From: Luteimonas viscosa
GTDB taxonomy: Bacteria; Pseudomonadota; Gammaproteobacteria; Xanthomonadales; Xanthomonadaceae
Direction of reading: 5' to 3'
Assembly: GCF_008244685.1 (NCBI RefSeq)
Contig: NZ_VTFT01000001.1
Coordinates: forward strand, 847,248-911,247
Length of the DNA stretch: 64,000 nucleotides
Below, piece by piece: positions 54,554 through 64,000 of the stretch. Under the pieces are notes generated by a model. That model ran no database searches. It was not told where the DNA came from and worked only from the letters and a program-made list of their open reading frames with translations. Every line of letters begins with the position of its first letter. Position 1 is the stretch's first letter. The position numbers and the translations under genes are program-made.

Positions 54554-54913
54554 ATGCCCGCCACCGCGCTGCCGCCGATCCCGACAGGATTCACCCGCAC
54601 CGTCGCCGAACGCGCATTCACCTGCCGCGAGCACGGGCGCGACGTTCCGGTGCGCGTGGAATTCGGCGAACCCCGGCGCGACGTTGCCGTGGTGAACGGT
54701 ACCGACTGGCGCTGCCCGCTGCGCCTGAGCGTGGGCGGGACCGTCACGCTGCGCCAGGCGATGGGCGTCGATTCGCTGCAGGCCCTGCAGCTGGCGTTCG
54801 AAGTGGCGCGCGCCGAACTGGCGGCGCTCGCGGGCCGTGACGGGGTGGAGCTGCATTACCTCGACGAGCCGGTCGACACGAGCCGCCAGGGCTGGGAACG
54901 CGGCCTGGCCTGA
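54554..54913 (+). CDS. Hypothetical protein (DUF6968-like)
   Basis: 119 residues, 15 bp after the VOC gene with AAGGAG upstream. The pattern RAFTCREHGRDVPVRVEFGE and TDWRCPLRL, then GVDSLQALQLAFEVARAELA, recalls small uncharacterised DUF6968 proteins. No signal peptide, membrane segment or catalytic motif is visible. Likely co-transcribed with the VOC gene. Confidence 0.6.
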   Translation: MPATALPPIPTGFTRTVAERAFTCREHGRDVPVRVEFGEPRRDVAVVNGTDWRCPLRLSVGGTVTLRQAMGVDSLQALQLAFEVARAELAALAGRDGVELHYLDEPVDTSRQGWERGLA

Positions 54914-54944
54914 CCGCCCCCGCGGGACGTCGTAACCTCGCGCC

Positions 54945-56165
54945 ATGGACTCCCTGATCGCCGCCTCGGCCCGCGCGCTCGCCACCGGCGACGCGCTGGG
55001 CGCGCTCAAGCGCATCGCGCTGCGCGAGGATCCGCCCGCGCTGGCGCTGCGCGGCACGGCGATGGCGCAACTGGGCGAACACGTGCGCGCGCGCGAACTG
55101 CTGCAGCGTGCGGCTCGCGGCTTCGGCGCACACGAGGCGCTGGCACGGGCGCGCTGCACCGTCGCCGATGCGGAAGTCGCGCTGGCGATGCGCGACCTGC
55201 AGCCCGCACCGCGCGCGCTCGCGACCGCGGCTGCGACCCTGGAGCGGCATGGCGATCCGGCCAACGCCGCGCATGCGCGCCTGATCGCGGTACGCCGGCT
55301 GCTGCTGCTCGGCCGGCTCGGCGAGGCGCGCGGCGAACTGCGGCGGCTGGACGGTGCCTTGCTGCCGCCCGCACTGGCGGCGATCGCGGGCCTCGCCACC
55401 GCCGAGCTGGCGCTTCGCGCGCTGCGCAGCACGGTCGCGCGCGCAGCGCTGGCACAGGCGCGCGCAGCGGCCGGGCGCGCGCGCATCCCCGCGCTCATCG
55501 CCGAAGTGGACGCCATCGGAGCAAGGTTGCAGCAACCGGTCGCAAGACGGATCTCGGCCGACGGCGAACACCCGCTGCAGCTCCACGACGTCGAAGCGCT
55601 GTTCGCCTCGGGCGCACTGGTGGTCGACGGCTGCCGCCGTGGGCTGCGCGTGGCCGATGCCTGGCTTCCGCTGGCGCGTCGCCCGGTGCTGTTCGCATTG
55701 GCGCAGTCGCTCGCCGCCGCGTGGCCGGGCGACGCCGAGCGCGATGCGCTGATCGCCGCCGCGTTCCGCATCCGCCATGCCGACGAGACCCATCGCGCAC
55801 GGCTGCGGGTGGAGCTGGGCCGCCTGCGCGCGCTGGCCGAACCCTGGACCGCCATCGATGCGACCGCGCGCGGATTCGCGCTGGTACCGCACGAGGCGCG
55901 CGAGGTCGCCGTGCTCGCGCCCCCGATCGAAGGCGAAGACGCCTCGCTGCTCGCGCTGCTGGCGGATGGCGAGGCCTGGTCCACCTCGGCGCTGGCGCTG
56001 GCGCTCGGCACCAGCCAGCGCAGCGTGCAGCGCGCACTGGCCACGCTGGAATCGGGCGGACAGGTGCGTGCCAGCGGCGGCGGTCGCACGCGCCGATGGC
56101 TGGCCGCGCCGCCCGGCGGATTCGCGACGACATTGTTACTCCCCGCCACGCTGCCGGCTGCGTAG
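54945..56165 (+). CDS. TPR-like helical protein with C-terminal winged-helix domain
   Basis: 406 residues. The first 180 are helical repeats of TPR character (ALRGTAMAQLGEHVRARELL, ERHGDPANAAHARLIAVRRL). The last 70 form a winged helix (LLADGEAWSTSALALALGTS followed by QRSVQRALATLESGGQVRAS), and a basic GGGRTRRW follows. It is probably a transcription factor acting on neighbouring genes; the middle part resembles a bacterial activator-like domain but is not assigned. Very Ala/Leu/Arg-rich. Confidence 0.65.
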   Translation: MDSLIAASARALATGDALGALKRIALREDPPALALRGTAMAQLGEHVRARELLQRAARGFGAHEALARARCTVADAEVALAMRDLQPAPRALATAAATLERHGDPANAAHARLIAVRRLLLLGRLGEARGELRRLDGALLPPALAAIAGLATAELALRALRSTVARAALAQARAAAGRARIPALIAEVDAIGARLQQPVARRISADGEHPLQLHDVEALFASGALVVDGCRRGLRVADAWLPLARRPVLFALAQSLAAAWPGDAERDALIAAAFRIRHADETHRARLRVELGRLRALAEPWTAIDATARGFALVPHEAREVAVLAPPIEGEDASLLALLADGEAWSTSALALALGTSQRSVQRALATLESGGQVRASGGGRTRRWLAAPPGGFATTLLLPATLPAA

Positions 56166-56209
56166 ATTCCACTGCAACGCCACGACGGCGCATCGACAGG
56201 AGCCCACGC

Positions 56210-56887
56210 ATGAACACCCGCACTTTCACAGTCCGCAATGAAGTGGCGGCGCAGGCGGCCGAGATCGTCCGCGAATTCGGTCCGTTCGACGGCGACGGAT
56301 CGGTCGCCGGCGTCAGCCACGACGGCCGCAACGTCTGGGCCGCCGTCGGCACCCGGCTGCTGGCGATCGACCCGGCCAGCGGCGAGACCGTGCGCGTGCT
56401 CGAACGCCCCGGCGACGCCGGCACCGCGTTCGACGGCACCCACCTGTACCAGATCGCCGAATCGCGCATCGACCGTATCGATCCGGCCACCGGGCAGGTG
56501 CTGCACACGATCCCCGCCCCGGCCAACGGCTGCGATTCGGGCATGGCCTGGGCGGAAGGCAGTCTGTGGGTGGGCGAGTACCGCGAGCGCCGCATCCACC
56601 AGGTCGATCCGGAGACGGGCAGGATCCTGCGCAGCATCGAATCCGACCGCTTCGTCACCGGCGTGACCTGGGTGGACGACGAGCTCTGGCACGGCGTCTG
56701 GGAAGGCGACGAAAGCGAACTGCGGCGCATCGATCCTGCCGATGGCGCCGTGCTCGAACGCCTGCGCATGCCCGAGGGCATCGGCGTGAGCGGCCTGGAA
56801 GCCGACGACGGCGGCCTGTTCTGGTGCGGTGGCGGCGGCAGCGGCAAGCTCCGCGCCGTACGGCGCCCGGGACGCGCCGCCGCCTGA
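56210..56887 (+). CDS. Beta-propeller protein (glutaminyl-cyclotransferase-like repeats)
   Basis: 225 residues. Repeated blades read VAGVSHDGRNVWAAVGTRLL, AIDPASGETVRVLE, RIDRIDPATGQVLHTI, RIHQVDPETGRILRSIE and [16 protein letters not shown], each with a D-P-x-x-G turn. This is the YVTN/NHL-like propeller type found in glutamine cyclotransferase and PQQ-dependent proteins. There is no signal peptide. The start follows AGGAG by 8 bp. It is likely cytoplasmic; function unknown. Confidence 0.7.
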   Translation: MNTRTFTVRNEVAAQAAEIVREFGPFDGDGSVAGVSHDGRNVWAAVGTRLLAIDPASGETVRVLERPGDAGTAFDGTHLYQIAESRIDRIDPATGQVLHTIPAPANGCDSGMAWAEGSLWVGEYRERRIHQVDPETGRILRSIESDRFVTGVTWVDDELWHGVWEGDESELRRIDPADGAVLERLRMPEGIGVSGLEADDGGLFWCGGGGSGKLRAVRRPGRAAA

Positions 56888-57003
56888 CCTCCACGCGCGC
56901 CGCACCTGCCGCGCGCTCCCGCATCCCCAGCGAATGCCCGCCACCGGCGCGCGGCACGACCGCGCGCGCCTTTTCCCCACGATCCGTCCGCAAGGAGCCA
57001 CGC

Positions 57004-57771
57004 ATGAATGCACGTCCCGCCGAACGCCCCGTACCCACGCCCCGCATCGCCTCGCGCGAGGAATGGACCCGCGAGCGCCTCGCACTGCTCGAACGCGAAA
57101 AGGCCCTCAACCGCCAGCAGGACGAGGTGGCGCGCGCGCGCCGCGCGCTGCCCTGGGTGCGCCTCGACACCGACTACGTGTTCGACACCCTGCAGGGCCC
57201 GCGCACCCTCGCCGCATTGTTCGGGGGCCGCGGCCAGCTGCTGGTGCAGCATTTCATGCTCGGCCCGGGCTGGGACGCGGGCTGCCCGAGCTGCTCGTTC
57301 ATGGCCGACCACCACGACGGCCTCGTCCCGCACCTGTCCCAGCGCGACATCACCCTGGTGGCGGTCTCGCGCGCGCCGCTGGAGGAGATCGAGCGCTTCC
57401 GCCAGCGCATGGGCTGGCGCTTTCCCTGGGTGTCCTCGCACGGCAACAGCTTCAACCGCGACTTCGGCGTCAGCTTCACGCCGGAGCAGCGCATCGACGG
57501 CAAGGTGCCCTACAACTACAAGCACCTGGCGTTCCCGCACGACGAGGCGCCGGGCATCAGCCTGTTCACGCGCGACGCCGAAGGCAGCGTCTACCACACC
57601 TACTCCACCTACGGTCGCGGCGTCGAGGCGATGATGGGGGCCTACCGCCTGATCGACCTCGCGCCCAAGGGCCGCGACGAAGGCCACCTGCCCTATCCGA
57701 TGGCCTGGGTGCGCCACCACGACCGCTACGAACAGGCGCCCCGGGCGAGCTGCTGCAGTTCGCATCCTTGA
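57004..57771 (+). CDS. DUF899 thioredoxin-like protein
   Basis: 255 residues. The DUF899 family pattern is clear: REEWTRERLALLEREKALNR, LFGGRGQLLVQHFMLGPGW followed by DAGCPSCSFMADH (CxxC in thioredoxin position), SFNRDFGVSFTPEQ, and FTRDAEGSVYHTYSTYGRG. The family is thought to be redox-active, but no reaction is established. AAGGAG precedes the start. The downstream 231 bp contains a CATCTCCCG-CGGGAGATG hairpin (57838-57861) and two TTTTTCATCCCG direct repeats before katE. Confidence 0.85.
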   Translation: MNARPAERPVPTPRIASREEWTRERLALLEREKALNRQQDEVARARRALPWVRLDTDYVFDTLQGPRTLAALFGGRGQLLVQHFMLGPGWDAGCPSCSFMADHHDGLVPHLSQRDITLVAVSRAPLEEIERFRQRMGWRFPWVSSHGNSFNRDFGVSFTPEQRIDGKVPYNYKHLAFPHDEAPGISLFTRDAEGSVYHTYSTYGRGVEAMMGAYRLIDLAPKGRDEGHLPYPMAWVRHHDRYEQAPRASCCSSHP

Positions 57772-58002
57772 GTCGCGATGCCGGCGCGTGGCCTGCCAGG
57801 CCATGCGCGCATGCGGCAATGCTGCGTCGCGCCCACCCATCTCCCGCCCAGTCGGGAGATGCGGCCTGCGTCGGTGGCGGAGGCAGACGCCCGCAGCGCC
57901 GGCATTTTTTCATCCCGTTTTTCATCCCGACGCAACGTGTTCCATGCATCGCGATCACACCCTGCGCGCCAAGATCGAAGGGACATCCAGCAGGAGCGCG
58001 TC

Positions 58003-60177
58003 ATGGCCGCAGCACGTACCCCCACCGCCACCCCACCAGGGAAGCAGCCGCCGCGCGATGCCAAGCCGGCGAAGGACAAGCCCGCGGGTTCCGTCGGCCG
58101 TCCCGCCAGCGGCGCCGATCCCGACGCCGACGCCCCGCGTGGCCAGGGCGACGAGCTGCAGCAGCAGGCCGGCGGCAGCCATCCGCCGCTGACCACCAAC
58201 CAGGGCGTGGTGGTTGCCGACAACCAGAATTCGCTCAAACAGGGGCCACGCGGCCCGACCCTGCTGGAGGACTTCATCCTCCGCGAGAAGATCACCCACT
58301 TCGACCACGAGCGCATCCCCGAGCGTATCGTCCACGCCCGCGGCAGCGCCGCGCACGGCTATTTCGAACTGAAGAAGTCGCTGGCGAAGGTCACCCGCGC
58401 GAAGATCTTCACCGAAGTGGGCAAGCGCACGCCGGTGTTCACCCGCTTCTCCACCGTTGCCGGTGGCGCCGGCTCGGTCGACACCCCGCGCGACGTGCGC
58501 GGTTTCGCGGTGAAGTTCTACACCGAGGAGGGCAACTTCGACCTGGTGGGCAACAACATCCCGGTGTTCTTCATCCAGGACGCGATGAAGTTCCCGGACG
58601 TGGTGCACTCGGTGAAGATGGAACCCGACCGCGCCTTCCCGCAGGCGGCGAGCGCGCACGACACGTTCTGGGACTTCATCTCGCTCACGCCCGAATCGAT
58701 GCACATGATCATGTGGGCGATGAGCGACCGGACGATCCCGCGCTCGCTGCGCACGATCGAAGGCTTCGGCATCCACAGCTTCCGCTTCCTCAACGAGGCC
58801 GGCGAAAGCACCTTCGTCAAGTTCCACTGGCGGCCGAAGCTGGGCATCCAGTCGACGGTATGGGACGAGGCGCTGAAGCTGCAGGCCGCCGACAACGACT
58901 TCCACCGGCGCGACCTGTTCGAGAACATCCAGGCCGGCAACTACCCGGAATGGGAGCTGGGCGTGCAGCTGTTCTCCGAACAGGAGGCCGACGCGTTCCC
59001 GTTCGACCACCTCGACGCCACCAAGATCATTCCCGAAGCGCTGGTCCCGGTGCAGATCGTCGGCCGCATGGTGCTCGACCGCTGGCCGGACAACTTCTTC
59101 GCCGAGACCGAACAGGTGGCGTACTGCCCGGCCAACATCGTGCCCGGCATCGACTTCAGCAACGATCCGCTGCTGCAGGGCCGCCTGTTCTCCTACCTCG
59201 ACACCCAGCTGATCCGCCTGGGCGGGCCGAACTTCCACCAGATCCCGATCAACCAGCCGAAGTGTCCCTTCGCCAACCACCAGCGCGACGGCCACATGCA
59301 GATGCAGGTGCACAAGGGCCGGGTGAACTACGAGCCGAGCTCGCTGCAGGAGGACAGCCCGCGCGCCGACCAGCGCGCCGGCTTCCGCAGCCACGCCACG
59401 ATGCCCGACGACGGCGTCAAGGGCCGCGTGCGCCCGGAGAGCTTCGCCGACCACTACAGCCAGGCGCGCATGTTCTTCCGCAACCTGGAAAAGCCCGAGC
59501 AGGCGCACCTGGCCTCGGCGCTGGTGTTCGAGCTGTCGAAGGTGGAAACGCCGAAGGTGCGCGAGCGCATGGTCGGCCACCTGGTCCACATCGACCCCTC
59601 GCTGGCGCAGCGCGTGGCCGACGGCCTGGGCATGGACAGCGTGCCACCGGCGCCCGACGCCGCGGTGCCGCCGACCGACATGCCGCCAGCGCCGGAAGTC
59701 CGCATCATCGGCCGCATGCGCGACACGCTCGAGCACCGCACCGTCGGCATCCTGATCGACGAAGGCAGCGACGCGGCCGCGCTCAAGGCGCTGCGCAAGG
59801 CGGCCGAGGCGGCAGGCGCGACGGTGAAGATCGTCGCGCCCAGGCTCGGCGGCGCGGTGCTGTCGGACGGGAAGAAGCAGCCGGCCGATGGCCAGCTTGC
59901 CGGTACACCCTCCGTGGTGTTCGACGCGGTGGCCGTGCTGCTGAGCGAGGACGCGGGCAGGAAGCTGGCGAAGGAGTCGGCGGCGGTCGACTTCGTCGCC
60001 TTCGCCTGGGCGCACCTGAAGGCGATCGCCTTCGATGCCGGGGCCGCGCCGCTGCTCAAGGCCGGCAACGTGGGCAAGGATGCGGGCATCGTCGATGCCG
60101 CCGATCCCAAGGGCTTCATCGCCGCCGCGAAGACGCGGCAGTGGGCGCGCGAACCGCAACTGCGCATGCTGGCCTGA
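58003..60177 (+). CDS. katE: Large-subunit monofunctional catalase (HPII type)
   Basis: 724 residues. A basic, Pro-rich N-terminal extension is followed by the catalase core: His in [14 protein letters not shown], Asn in [20 protein letters not shown], and haem-ligand Tyr in [18 protein letters not shown]. The C-terminal flavodoxin-like domain ([20 protein letters not shown] and [13 protein letters not shown]) identifies the large-subunit clade of E. coli KatE. It destroys hydrogen peroxide in stationary phase or under oxidative stress. GGAG lies 7 bp before the start. Confidence 0.96.
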   Translation: MAAARTPTATPPGKQPPRDAKPAKDKPAGSVGRPASGADPDADAPRGQGDELQQQAGGSHPPLTTNQGVVVADNQNSLKQGPRGPTLLEDFILREKITHFDHERIPERIVHARGSAAHGYFELKKSLAKVTRAKIFTEVGKRTPVFTRFSTVAGGAGSVDTPRDVRGFAVKFYTEEGNFDLVGNNIPVFFIQDAMKFPDVVHSVKMEPDRAFPQAASAHDTFWDFISLTPESMHMIMWAMSDRTIPRSLRTIEGFGIHSFRFLNEAGESTFVKFHWRPKLGIQSTVWDEALKLQAADNDFHRRDLFENIQAGNYPEWELGVQLFSEQEADAFPFDHLDATKIIPEALVPVQIVGRMVLDRWPDNFFAETEQVAYCPANIVPGIDFSNDPLLQGRLFSYLDTQLIRLGGPNFHQIPINQPKCPFANHQRDGHMQMQVHKGRVNYEPSSLQEDSPRADQRAGFRSHATMPDDGVKGRVRPESFADHYSQARMFFRNLEKPEQAHLASALVFELSKVETPKVRERMVGHLVHIDPSLAQRVADGLGMDSVPPAPDAAVPPTDMPPAPEVRIIGRMRDTLEHRTVGILIDEGSDAAALKALRKAAEAAGATVKIVAPRLGGAVLSDGKKQPADGQLAGTPSVVFDAVAVLLSEDAGRKLAKESAAVDFVAFAWAHLKAIAFDAGAAPLLKAGNVGKDAGIVDAADPKGFIAAAKTRQWAREPQLRMLA

Positions 60178-60271
60178 GCCGACCGGAGCCGGACACAGGG
60201 CGGGCCCCGGCCCGCCACCGGCTTGGTCATCCACCGCGTTCCCGACCGCAGCACGCGGGGTCCGCCCCGCA

Positions 60272-61816
60272 CTACGCTTCCGGCGGGAGCCTGCGCAGCA
60301 CCGCCCTGCCCACGCGCCTGCGCTCCAGCGAGGCCACCTCGATCTTCCAGCCCGCGACCTCGATCGTGTCGCCCGCCATGGGCAGTCGCCCCAGCGTGTG
60401 CAGGAACAGTCCCGAGAGGGTGACGTAGGCCGAATCGCGCGGCAGCGCGATATCGGTCGCGCGCTCCACCTCCTCCATCGACATCGAGGCATCGATGTTC
60501 CAGCTGCCGTCCTCCAGCCGCGTCGCCCCGTAGTCGGCGTCGCGGGTGTCGGCGAGGTCGCCGGCGATCGCGGCGAGCAGGTCGTTGGCGGTCACCAGGC
60601 CGATCACGCCGCCGTATTCGTCCACCACGATCGCGAGCGGGATCGGATGCTCGCGGAGGCGCTCGAGCGCGCGCAGCGCCGTCGTGCCTTCGGGCAGGAT
60701 CAGCGGTTCACGCAGATAGTCCCCCAGCTCCAGCGGCTTGCCCGACAGCACGCCCGACAGCACGTCGCGGCTCTGGACCACGCCCTGCAGGTTGTCGAGC
60801 TCGCCGTCGCAGACCAGTTGCCGGGTATGCGGCGAACGCATCAGGCGCTCGGCCGCGTGGGCCATGCCGCGGCTGCCATCGATCCACTGGATGTCGGTGC
60901 GCACCGTCATCACCGTGGCTACCGAACGCTCGGCCAGCGACAGCACGCTGTGGATCATGTCGTGTTCGGAAGTCTTCAGGCGCTCACCCGAGGCGTTCGC
61001 GCCTTCACCGCCCCCGGCCTGCGCGCCCCCTTCTCCGTCGCGCGCGCCCAGCAGGCGGGTCAGCCGTTCCGCGGTGCGCTGTCGCATCGGCAGCTTGCGC
61101 ACCTGCTTCTCGCGCTTGAACACGGAGAACTGGTTGAACGACTCGATCAGGATCGAGAACACGATCGCCGCGTAGAGGTAGCCCTTCGGGATCTTGAAGC
61201 CCAGGCCCTCGGCCACCAGGCTGAAGCCGATCATCAGCAGGAAGCCCAGGCACAGCACCACCACGGTGGGATGGCGGTTGACGAAGTTGGTCAGCGGCTT
61301 GCTCGCCAGCAGCATCACCGCCATGGCGATGGTCACCGCGGCGTACATCACGCCCAGCTGGTCGACCATGCCCACCGCGGTGATCACCGAATCGAGCGAA
61401 AACACGGCGTCCAGGATCACGATCTGGGTCACGACCACGCCGAACGCGGCGTACGCCTTGTTGCCGGTATCGCCGTGCGATTGGCCTTCCAGCCGCTCGT
61501 GCAGCTCCATCGTGGCCTTGAACAGCAGGAACAGGCCGCCGCCGAGCAGGATCAGGTCGCGCCCGGAGAACTCGTGGCCGAGCACGGCGAACAGCGGCTC
61601 GGTCAGCCGCATGATCCACGACAGCGCCGCCAGCAGCACCAGCCGCATCACCAGCGCCAGGCTCAGACCGATGATGCGGGCCTTGTCGCGCTGCTCCGGC
61701 GGCAGCTTGTCCGCCAGGATCGCGATGAATACCAGGTTGTCGATGCCGAGGATGATCTCGAGGATCACCAGGGTCGCAAGACCCATCCAGATGGTCGGGT
61801 CCGAGAGCCACTCCAT
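60272..61816 (-). CDS. TerC-family membrane protein with CBS pair and CorC/HlyC domain (YegH/YoaE type)
   Basis: 514 residues from MEWLSDPT. The TerC domain has seven membrane segments with acidic residues in them ([51 protein letters not shown]). Then come two CBS repeats ([40 protein letters not shown]) and a C-terminal CorC_HlyC domain. A Gly/Glu-rich linker (near residues 260-285) joins them. Related proteins are linked to metal ion export or resistance; the transported ion is unknown. Convergent with katE. Confidence 0.9.
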   Translation of the reverse strand: MEWLSDPTIWMGLATLVILEIILGIDNLVFIAILADKLPPEQRDKARIIGLSLALVMRLVLLAALSWIMRLTEPLFAVLGHEFSGRDLILLGGGLFLLFKATMELHERLEGQSHGDTGNKAYAAFGVVVTQIVILDAVFSLDSVITAVGMVDQLGVMYAAVTIAMAVMLLASKPLTNFVNRHPTVVVLCLGFLLMIGFSLVAEGLGFKIPKGYLYAAIVFSILIESFNQFSVFKREKQVRKLPMRQRTAERLTRLLGARDGEGGAQAGGGEGANASGERLKTSEHDMIHSVLSLAERSVATVMTVRTDIQWIDGSRGMAHAAERLMRSPHTRQLVCDGELDNLQGVVQSRDVLSGVLSGKPLELGDYLREPLILPEGTTALRALERLREHPIPLAIVVDEYGGVIGLVTANDLLAAIAGDLADTRDADYGATRLEDGSWNIDASMSMEEVERATDIALPRDSAYVTLSGLFLHTLGRLPMAGDTIEVAGWKIEVASLERRRVGRAVLRRLPPEA

Positions 61817-61989
61817 GGGAAGATTCGATGTGCGGGAAGGTCGGATCGATGCTACAGCAGGCACGGCACGGCCACGTCAAGGTCCTGTCGATGCACTCAT
61901 CCTGCGAGCACCGGATCGCGCCACGCCGCGCATCGAACACGCCGAAGGCTCGCGCCGCGCCCGTCCGGCACCGGTTTCCGGCGAATCCG

Positions 61990-63282
61990 TCAGCCGCGCA
62001 TCGCCTCCTTTCCGCCATCCGCCGGGCGCAACGCCAGCATCGCCCTGGTGCCCCGCCCGGGCTGGGAGCTGATGTCGAGGGCCCAGCCGAGGTGCGCGCA
62101 CAGGCGGGCCAGCAGGTCCAGGCCGATCCCGCCGCCGTCGCGTCCGCTGCCGCGGGCCATCCGCGCGTAGATCCGCGCGATCTCCTCGGGCGACATGCCG
62201 TGCCCGGGGTCCTCGATGGTGACGGTCGCATCGGCCGACAGCGACACCCGGATCGTGCCCTGGTCGCTGTTCTCGATGGCATTGCGCAGCAGGTTGCCGA
62301 TCGCGGCCTGCACGATCCCGATCGGCGCGAGCACCTCGCAGTGCGGAAGGTCCCGCACCTCGATCTCCAGTTCCTTGTCCTGCATCAGATAGCGATGGTC
62401 GTCGATGATCTCGACGATCAGCTCGTCGAGCGCGATGCGGTCGTGGCTGCCCGCGAGGCGACCGGGATCCTTGGCCAGCACCAGCAGCAACGAGATCAGC
62501 TGCTCCACGCCGCGGGCGGTGCGCTGCGCCCGCAGTACCTGCGTGCGCGCGGCCTCTGGCATGCCCGGCTGCTGCAACGCCAGCTCGGTGGCGCCCGCGA
62601 TCACCGCCAGCGGCGTGCGCAATTCGTGGCTCGCGGTATCGATGAACACCCGCTCGCGCTCGACGAACAGCTCGTGGCGCGAGAGGTAGCCGTTGAGCGC
62701 ATCGGCGATCACGAACAGTTCCGAGCTGCCGTGGCCGTCCACCACCACCCGTTGCTGCGTGGCCTCCGGGCGCAGGCGCTGGATGTCCTCGGCCAGCCGG
62801 CTCAGCGGCCGCACCAGCCGCGCCGTGCCCAGCGATGCCATCACCAGCGCGATCAGCGCCAGCGTCGCGCCGGCCAGCAGGCTCCAGCGCGTCACCAGCT
62901 GTTCCAGCGCCTCGAAGTCGGTGATGTCCAGCACCAGCGCAAGCCTGCCGGCGCCCTCCACGTCGCGCACCAGCACGGCGCTGCGCTCGCCTTCGACGTC
63001 GACCGCGTCATACAGCCCCGGCGCCATGCCGGCCAGGGGCGGCGGCATGCGCTCACCGGGCAGGAACAGCCGCAAGGTGTCGGAGTCCTGCCAGCGATAG
63101 CCGGGTTCGGCCTGCATGCGCCGGACGATGCTGTCCATCTCGGTGCCCAGCAGCGCGCTCCACACCGCGTGCTCGGCGCGTTCGTGGACGTGGTGGACCA
63201 CGGCGAACAGCGCGAGCGTCGCGATGGCGATGAAACCCAGGAGCCAGCCGAACGTGCGCCGGCCCAGCGACGATCTAGCCAT
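61990..63282 (-). CDS. Sensor histidine kinase (HisKA/HATPase)
   Basis: 430 residues. Two membrane segments (WLLGFIAIATLALFAVVHHV and WSLLAGATLALIALVMASLG) bracket a periplasmic sensor of about 115 residues. A HAMP-like stretch, HisKA box FIDTASHELRTPLAVIAGAT with the phospho-His, N box IGNLLRNAIENSDQG, and G boxes IEDPGHGMSPEE and GGIGLDLLARL follow. It overlaps the response regulator gene by 8 bp; the regulator is translated first. The layout is that of PhoQ/QseC-type systems; the signal is unknown. Confidence 0.92.
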   Translation of the reverse strand: MARSSLGRRTFGWLLGFIAIATLALFAVVHHVHERAEHAVWSALLGTEMDSIVRRMQAEPGYRWQDSDTLRLFLPGERMPPPLAGMAPGLYDAVDVEGERSAVLVRDVEGAGRLALVLDITDFEALEQLVTRWSLLAGATLALIALVMASLGTARLVRPLSRLAEDIQRLRPEATQQRVVVDGHGSSELFVIADALNGYLSRHELFVERERVFIDTASHELRTPLAVIAGATELALQQPGMPEAARTQVLRAQRTARGVEQLISLLLVLAKDPGRLAGSHDRIALDELIVEIIDDHRYLMQDKELEIEVRDLPHCEVLAPIGIVQAAIGNLLRNAIENSDQGTIRVSLSADATVTIEDPGHGMSPEEIARIYARMARGSGRDGGGIGLDLLARLCAHLGWALDISSQPGRGTRAMLALRPADGGKEAMRG

Positions 63283-63973
63283 CCCCGCCTCCCGGCGGAC
63301 CGACCAGGGCCAGGCGGTAGCCCGTCCGCGGCAGGGTATGGATCAGCTTCTCCGCGAACGGGCCGTCGACGCTGCGACGCAGCTCGTAGATGTGGGAGCG
63401 CAGCATGTCGCGGTCCGGCGGCTGGTCGCCCCACAGGGCCTGTTCCAGGCGCTCGCGCGTGACCGCCGCGGGGCTCGCCTGCATCAGCACCTCGAGCAGC
63501 TTGCGGCAGGCCGGGTACAGGTGCAGCGGCCTGCCGGCGCGGGTGGCTTCCAGGGTGCCGAGGTCGAGCTGCAGGTCGTGCACCTCCAGCACGTTGCGGC
63601 GCCCGCGCCCGCGACTGCGGGCGAGGATGGCCTCGAGCCGCACCTCGAGTTCGGGCAGTGCGAAGGGCTTGGTCAGATAGTCGTCGGCGCCGGCGCGAAA
63701 GCCGGAGATCTTGTCCGGCAGCTCGTCGCGCGCGGTCAGCATGATCACCGGCACGTCCGAGGCGTGTTCGGTGCGCAGGCGACGCAACAGCTCGGGTCCG
63801 TCCAGGCGCGGCAGCATCCAGTCGAGCACGATCGCGTCGTAGGGATGGGTGGTGGCCAGGTGCAGCCCGGTCACGCCGTCGGGGGCGGCATCGAGCACGT
63901 GGCCGCGGGCTTCGAAATAGTCGAAGAGATTGGCCGTGAGGTTGCGATTGTCTTCCACCACCAGCAATCGCAC
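63275..63973 (-). CDS. OmpR/PhoB-family response regulator
   Basis: 232 residues. Receiver domain: acidic cluster MRLLVVEDNRNL, phospho-Asp in AIVLDWMLPRLDG, Thr in VIMLTARDELPD, Lys in DYLTKPFALPE. C-terminal winged helix: LTRERLEQALWGDQPPDRDM and LRSHIYELRRSVDGPF, where the loop and recognition helix are typical of OmpR; the actual residues before it are AVTRERLEQAL. The gene lies near the right edge of the window; only 27 bp of its upstream region are visible. Confidence 0.93.
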   Translation of the reverse strand: MRLLVVEDNRNLTANLFDYFEARGHVLDAAPDGVTGLHLATTHPYDAIVLDWMLPRLDGPELLRRLRTEHASDVPVIMLTARDELPDKISGFRAGADDYLTKPFALPELEVRLEAILARSRGRGRRNVLEVHDLQLDLGTLEATRAGRPLHLYPACRKLLEVLMQASPAAVTRERLEQALWGDQPPDRDMLRSHIYELRRSVDGPFAEKLIHTLPRTGYRLALVGPPGGGDG

Positions 63974-64000
63974 GTTCGTCTCCGGCGCTTGGGCCCAGCG

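Overview
The window is chromosomal DNA of a very GC-rich gammaproteobacterium, most likely Xanthomonadaceae/Lysobacteraceae (Lysobacter or Luteimonas type). This is inferred from codon use, the lexA-imuA-imuB-dnaE2 cassette, minCDE next to a GNAT gene, a cluster of secreted peptidases (M2, S1 lysyl-endopeptidase-like, M28), and abundant palindromic repeats of the GTAG/REP type. About 60 protein genes are supported. I saw no rRNA or tRNA, no CRISPR array, no insertion sequence and no prophage.

Layout. 0-14.5 kb: a truncated sigma factor with a membrane tail, an EF-hand protein, bpt with a lipoprotein nuclease-family gene, purT, an SPFH operon ending in small genes, an M15 peptidase, a DNA glycosylase, a membrane-anchored SRPBCC protein, and a LuxR-type two-component pair. 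14.6-23 kb: a GNAT gene with minCDE, then three secreted peptidases. 23-33 kb: a Bcr/CflA exporter, a tandem glycine riboswitch with gcvP, a large Cache-PAS-GGDEF-EAL phosphodiesterase, and a FAD oxidoreductase with a cupin protein. 33-45 kb: a flavin reductase, a WYL regulator and a GST, then a DNA-damage operon on the minus strand (lexA, imuA, imuB, dnaE2, alkB-like) divergent from an AbrB/Doc toxin-antitoxin pair. 45-50.5 kb: a five-gene periplasmic aldehyde oxidase operon (PaoABCD type plus a MobA-like gene) with 4-bp overlaps at every junction. 50.6-64 kb: a REP array, LysR/RidA, small stress and metabolic genes, a katE-type catalase, a TerC/CBS membrane protein and an OmpR-type two-component system.

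The most unusual content is non-coding. Two copies of a composite element of about 405 bp (near 1.06-1.47 kb and 44.65-45.06 kb, in opposite orientation) each hold two divergent hairpins. All four hairpins share an invariant asymmetric internal loop, while their stems covary. Every non-Watson-Crick pair I found is a G-U pair on one and the same strand, so the element looks like a selected RNA structure rather than a DNA palindrome. A different long inverted element fills 35.80-36.39 kb, and a seven-unit REP array lies at 51.37-52.11 kb. Another palindromic family (CTTCCCCCG-CAAG-CGGGGGAAG type) has entered coding sequence: in frame inside gcvP, as the C-terminal tail of imuA, and in the gap between imuB and dnaE2.

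Functional logic: the SOS operon has a palindromic operator directly against the lexA start codon, and an AlkB-like dioxygenase gene follows dnaE2 by only 8 bp, which links translesion synthesis to alkylation repair. The three long non-coding elements each sit between the 3' ends of convergent genes, which would suit a role at transcript ends. Functions are assigned from recognisable motifs in the translations; no database search was possible.
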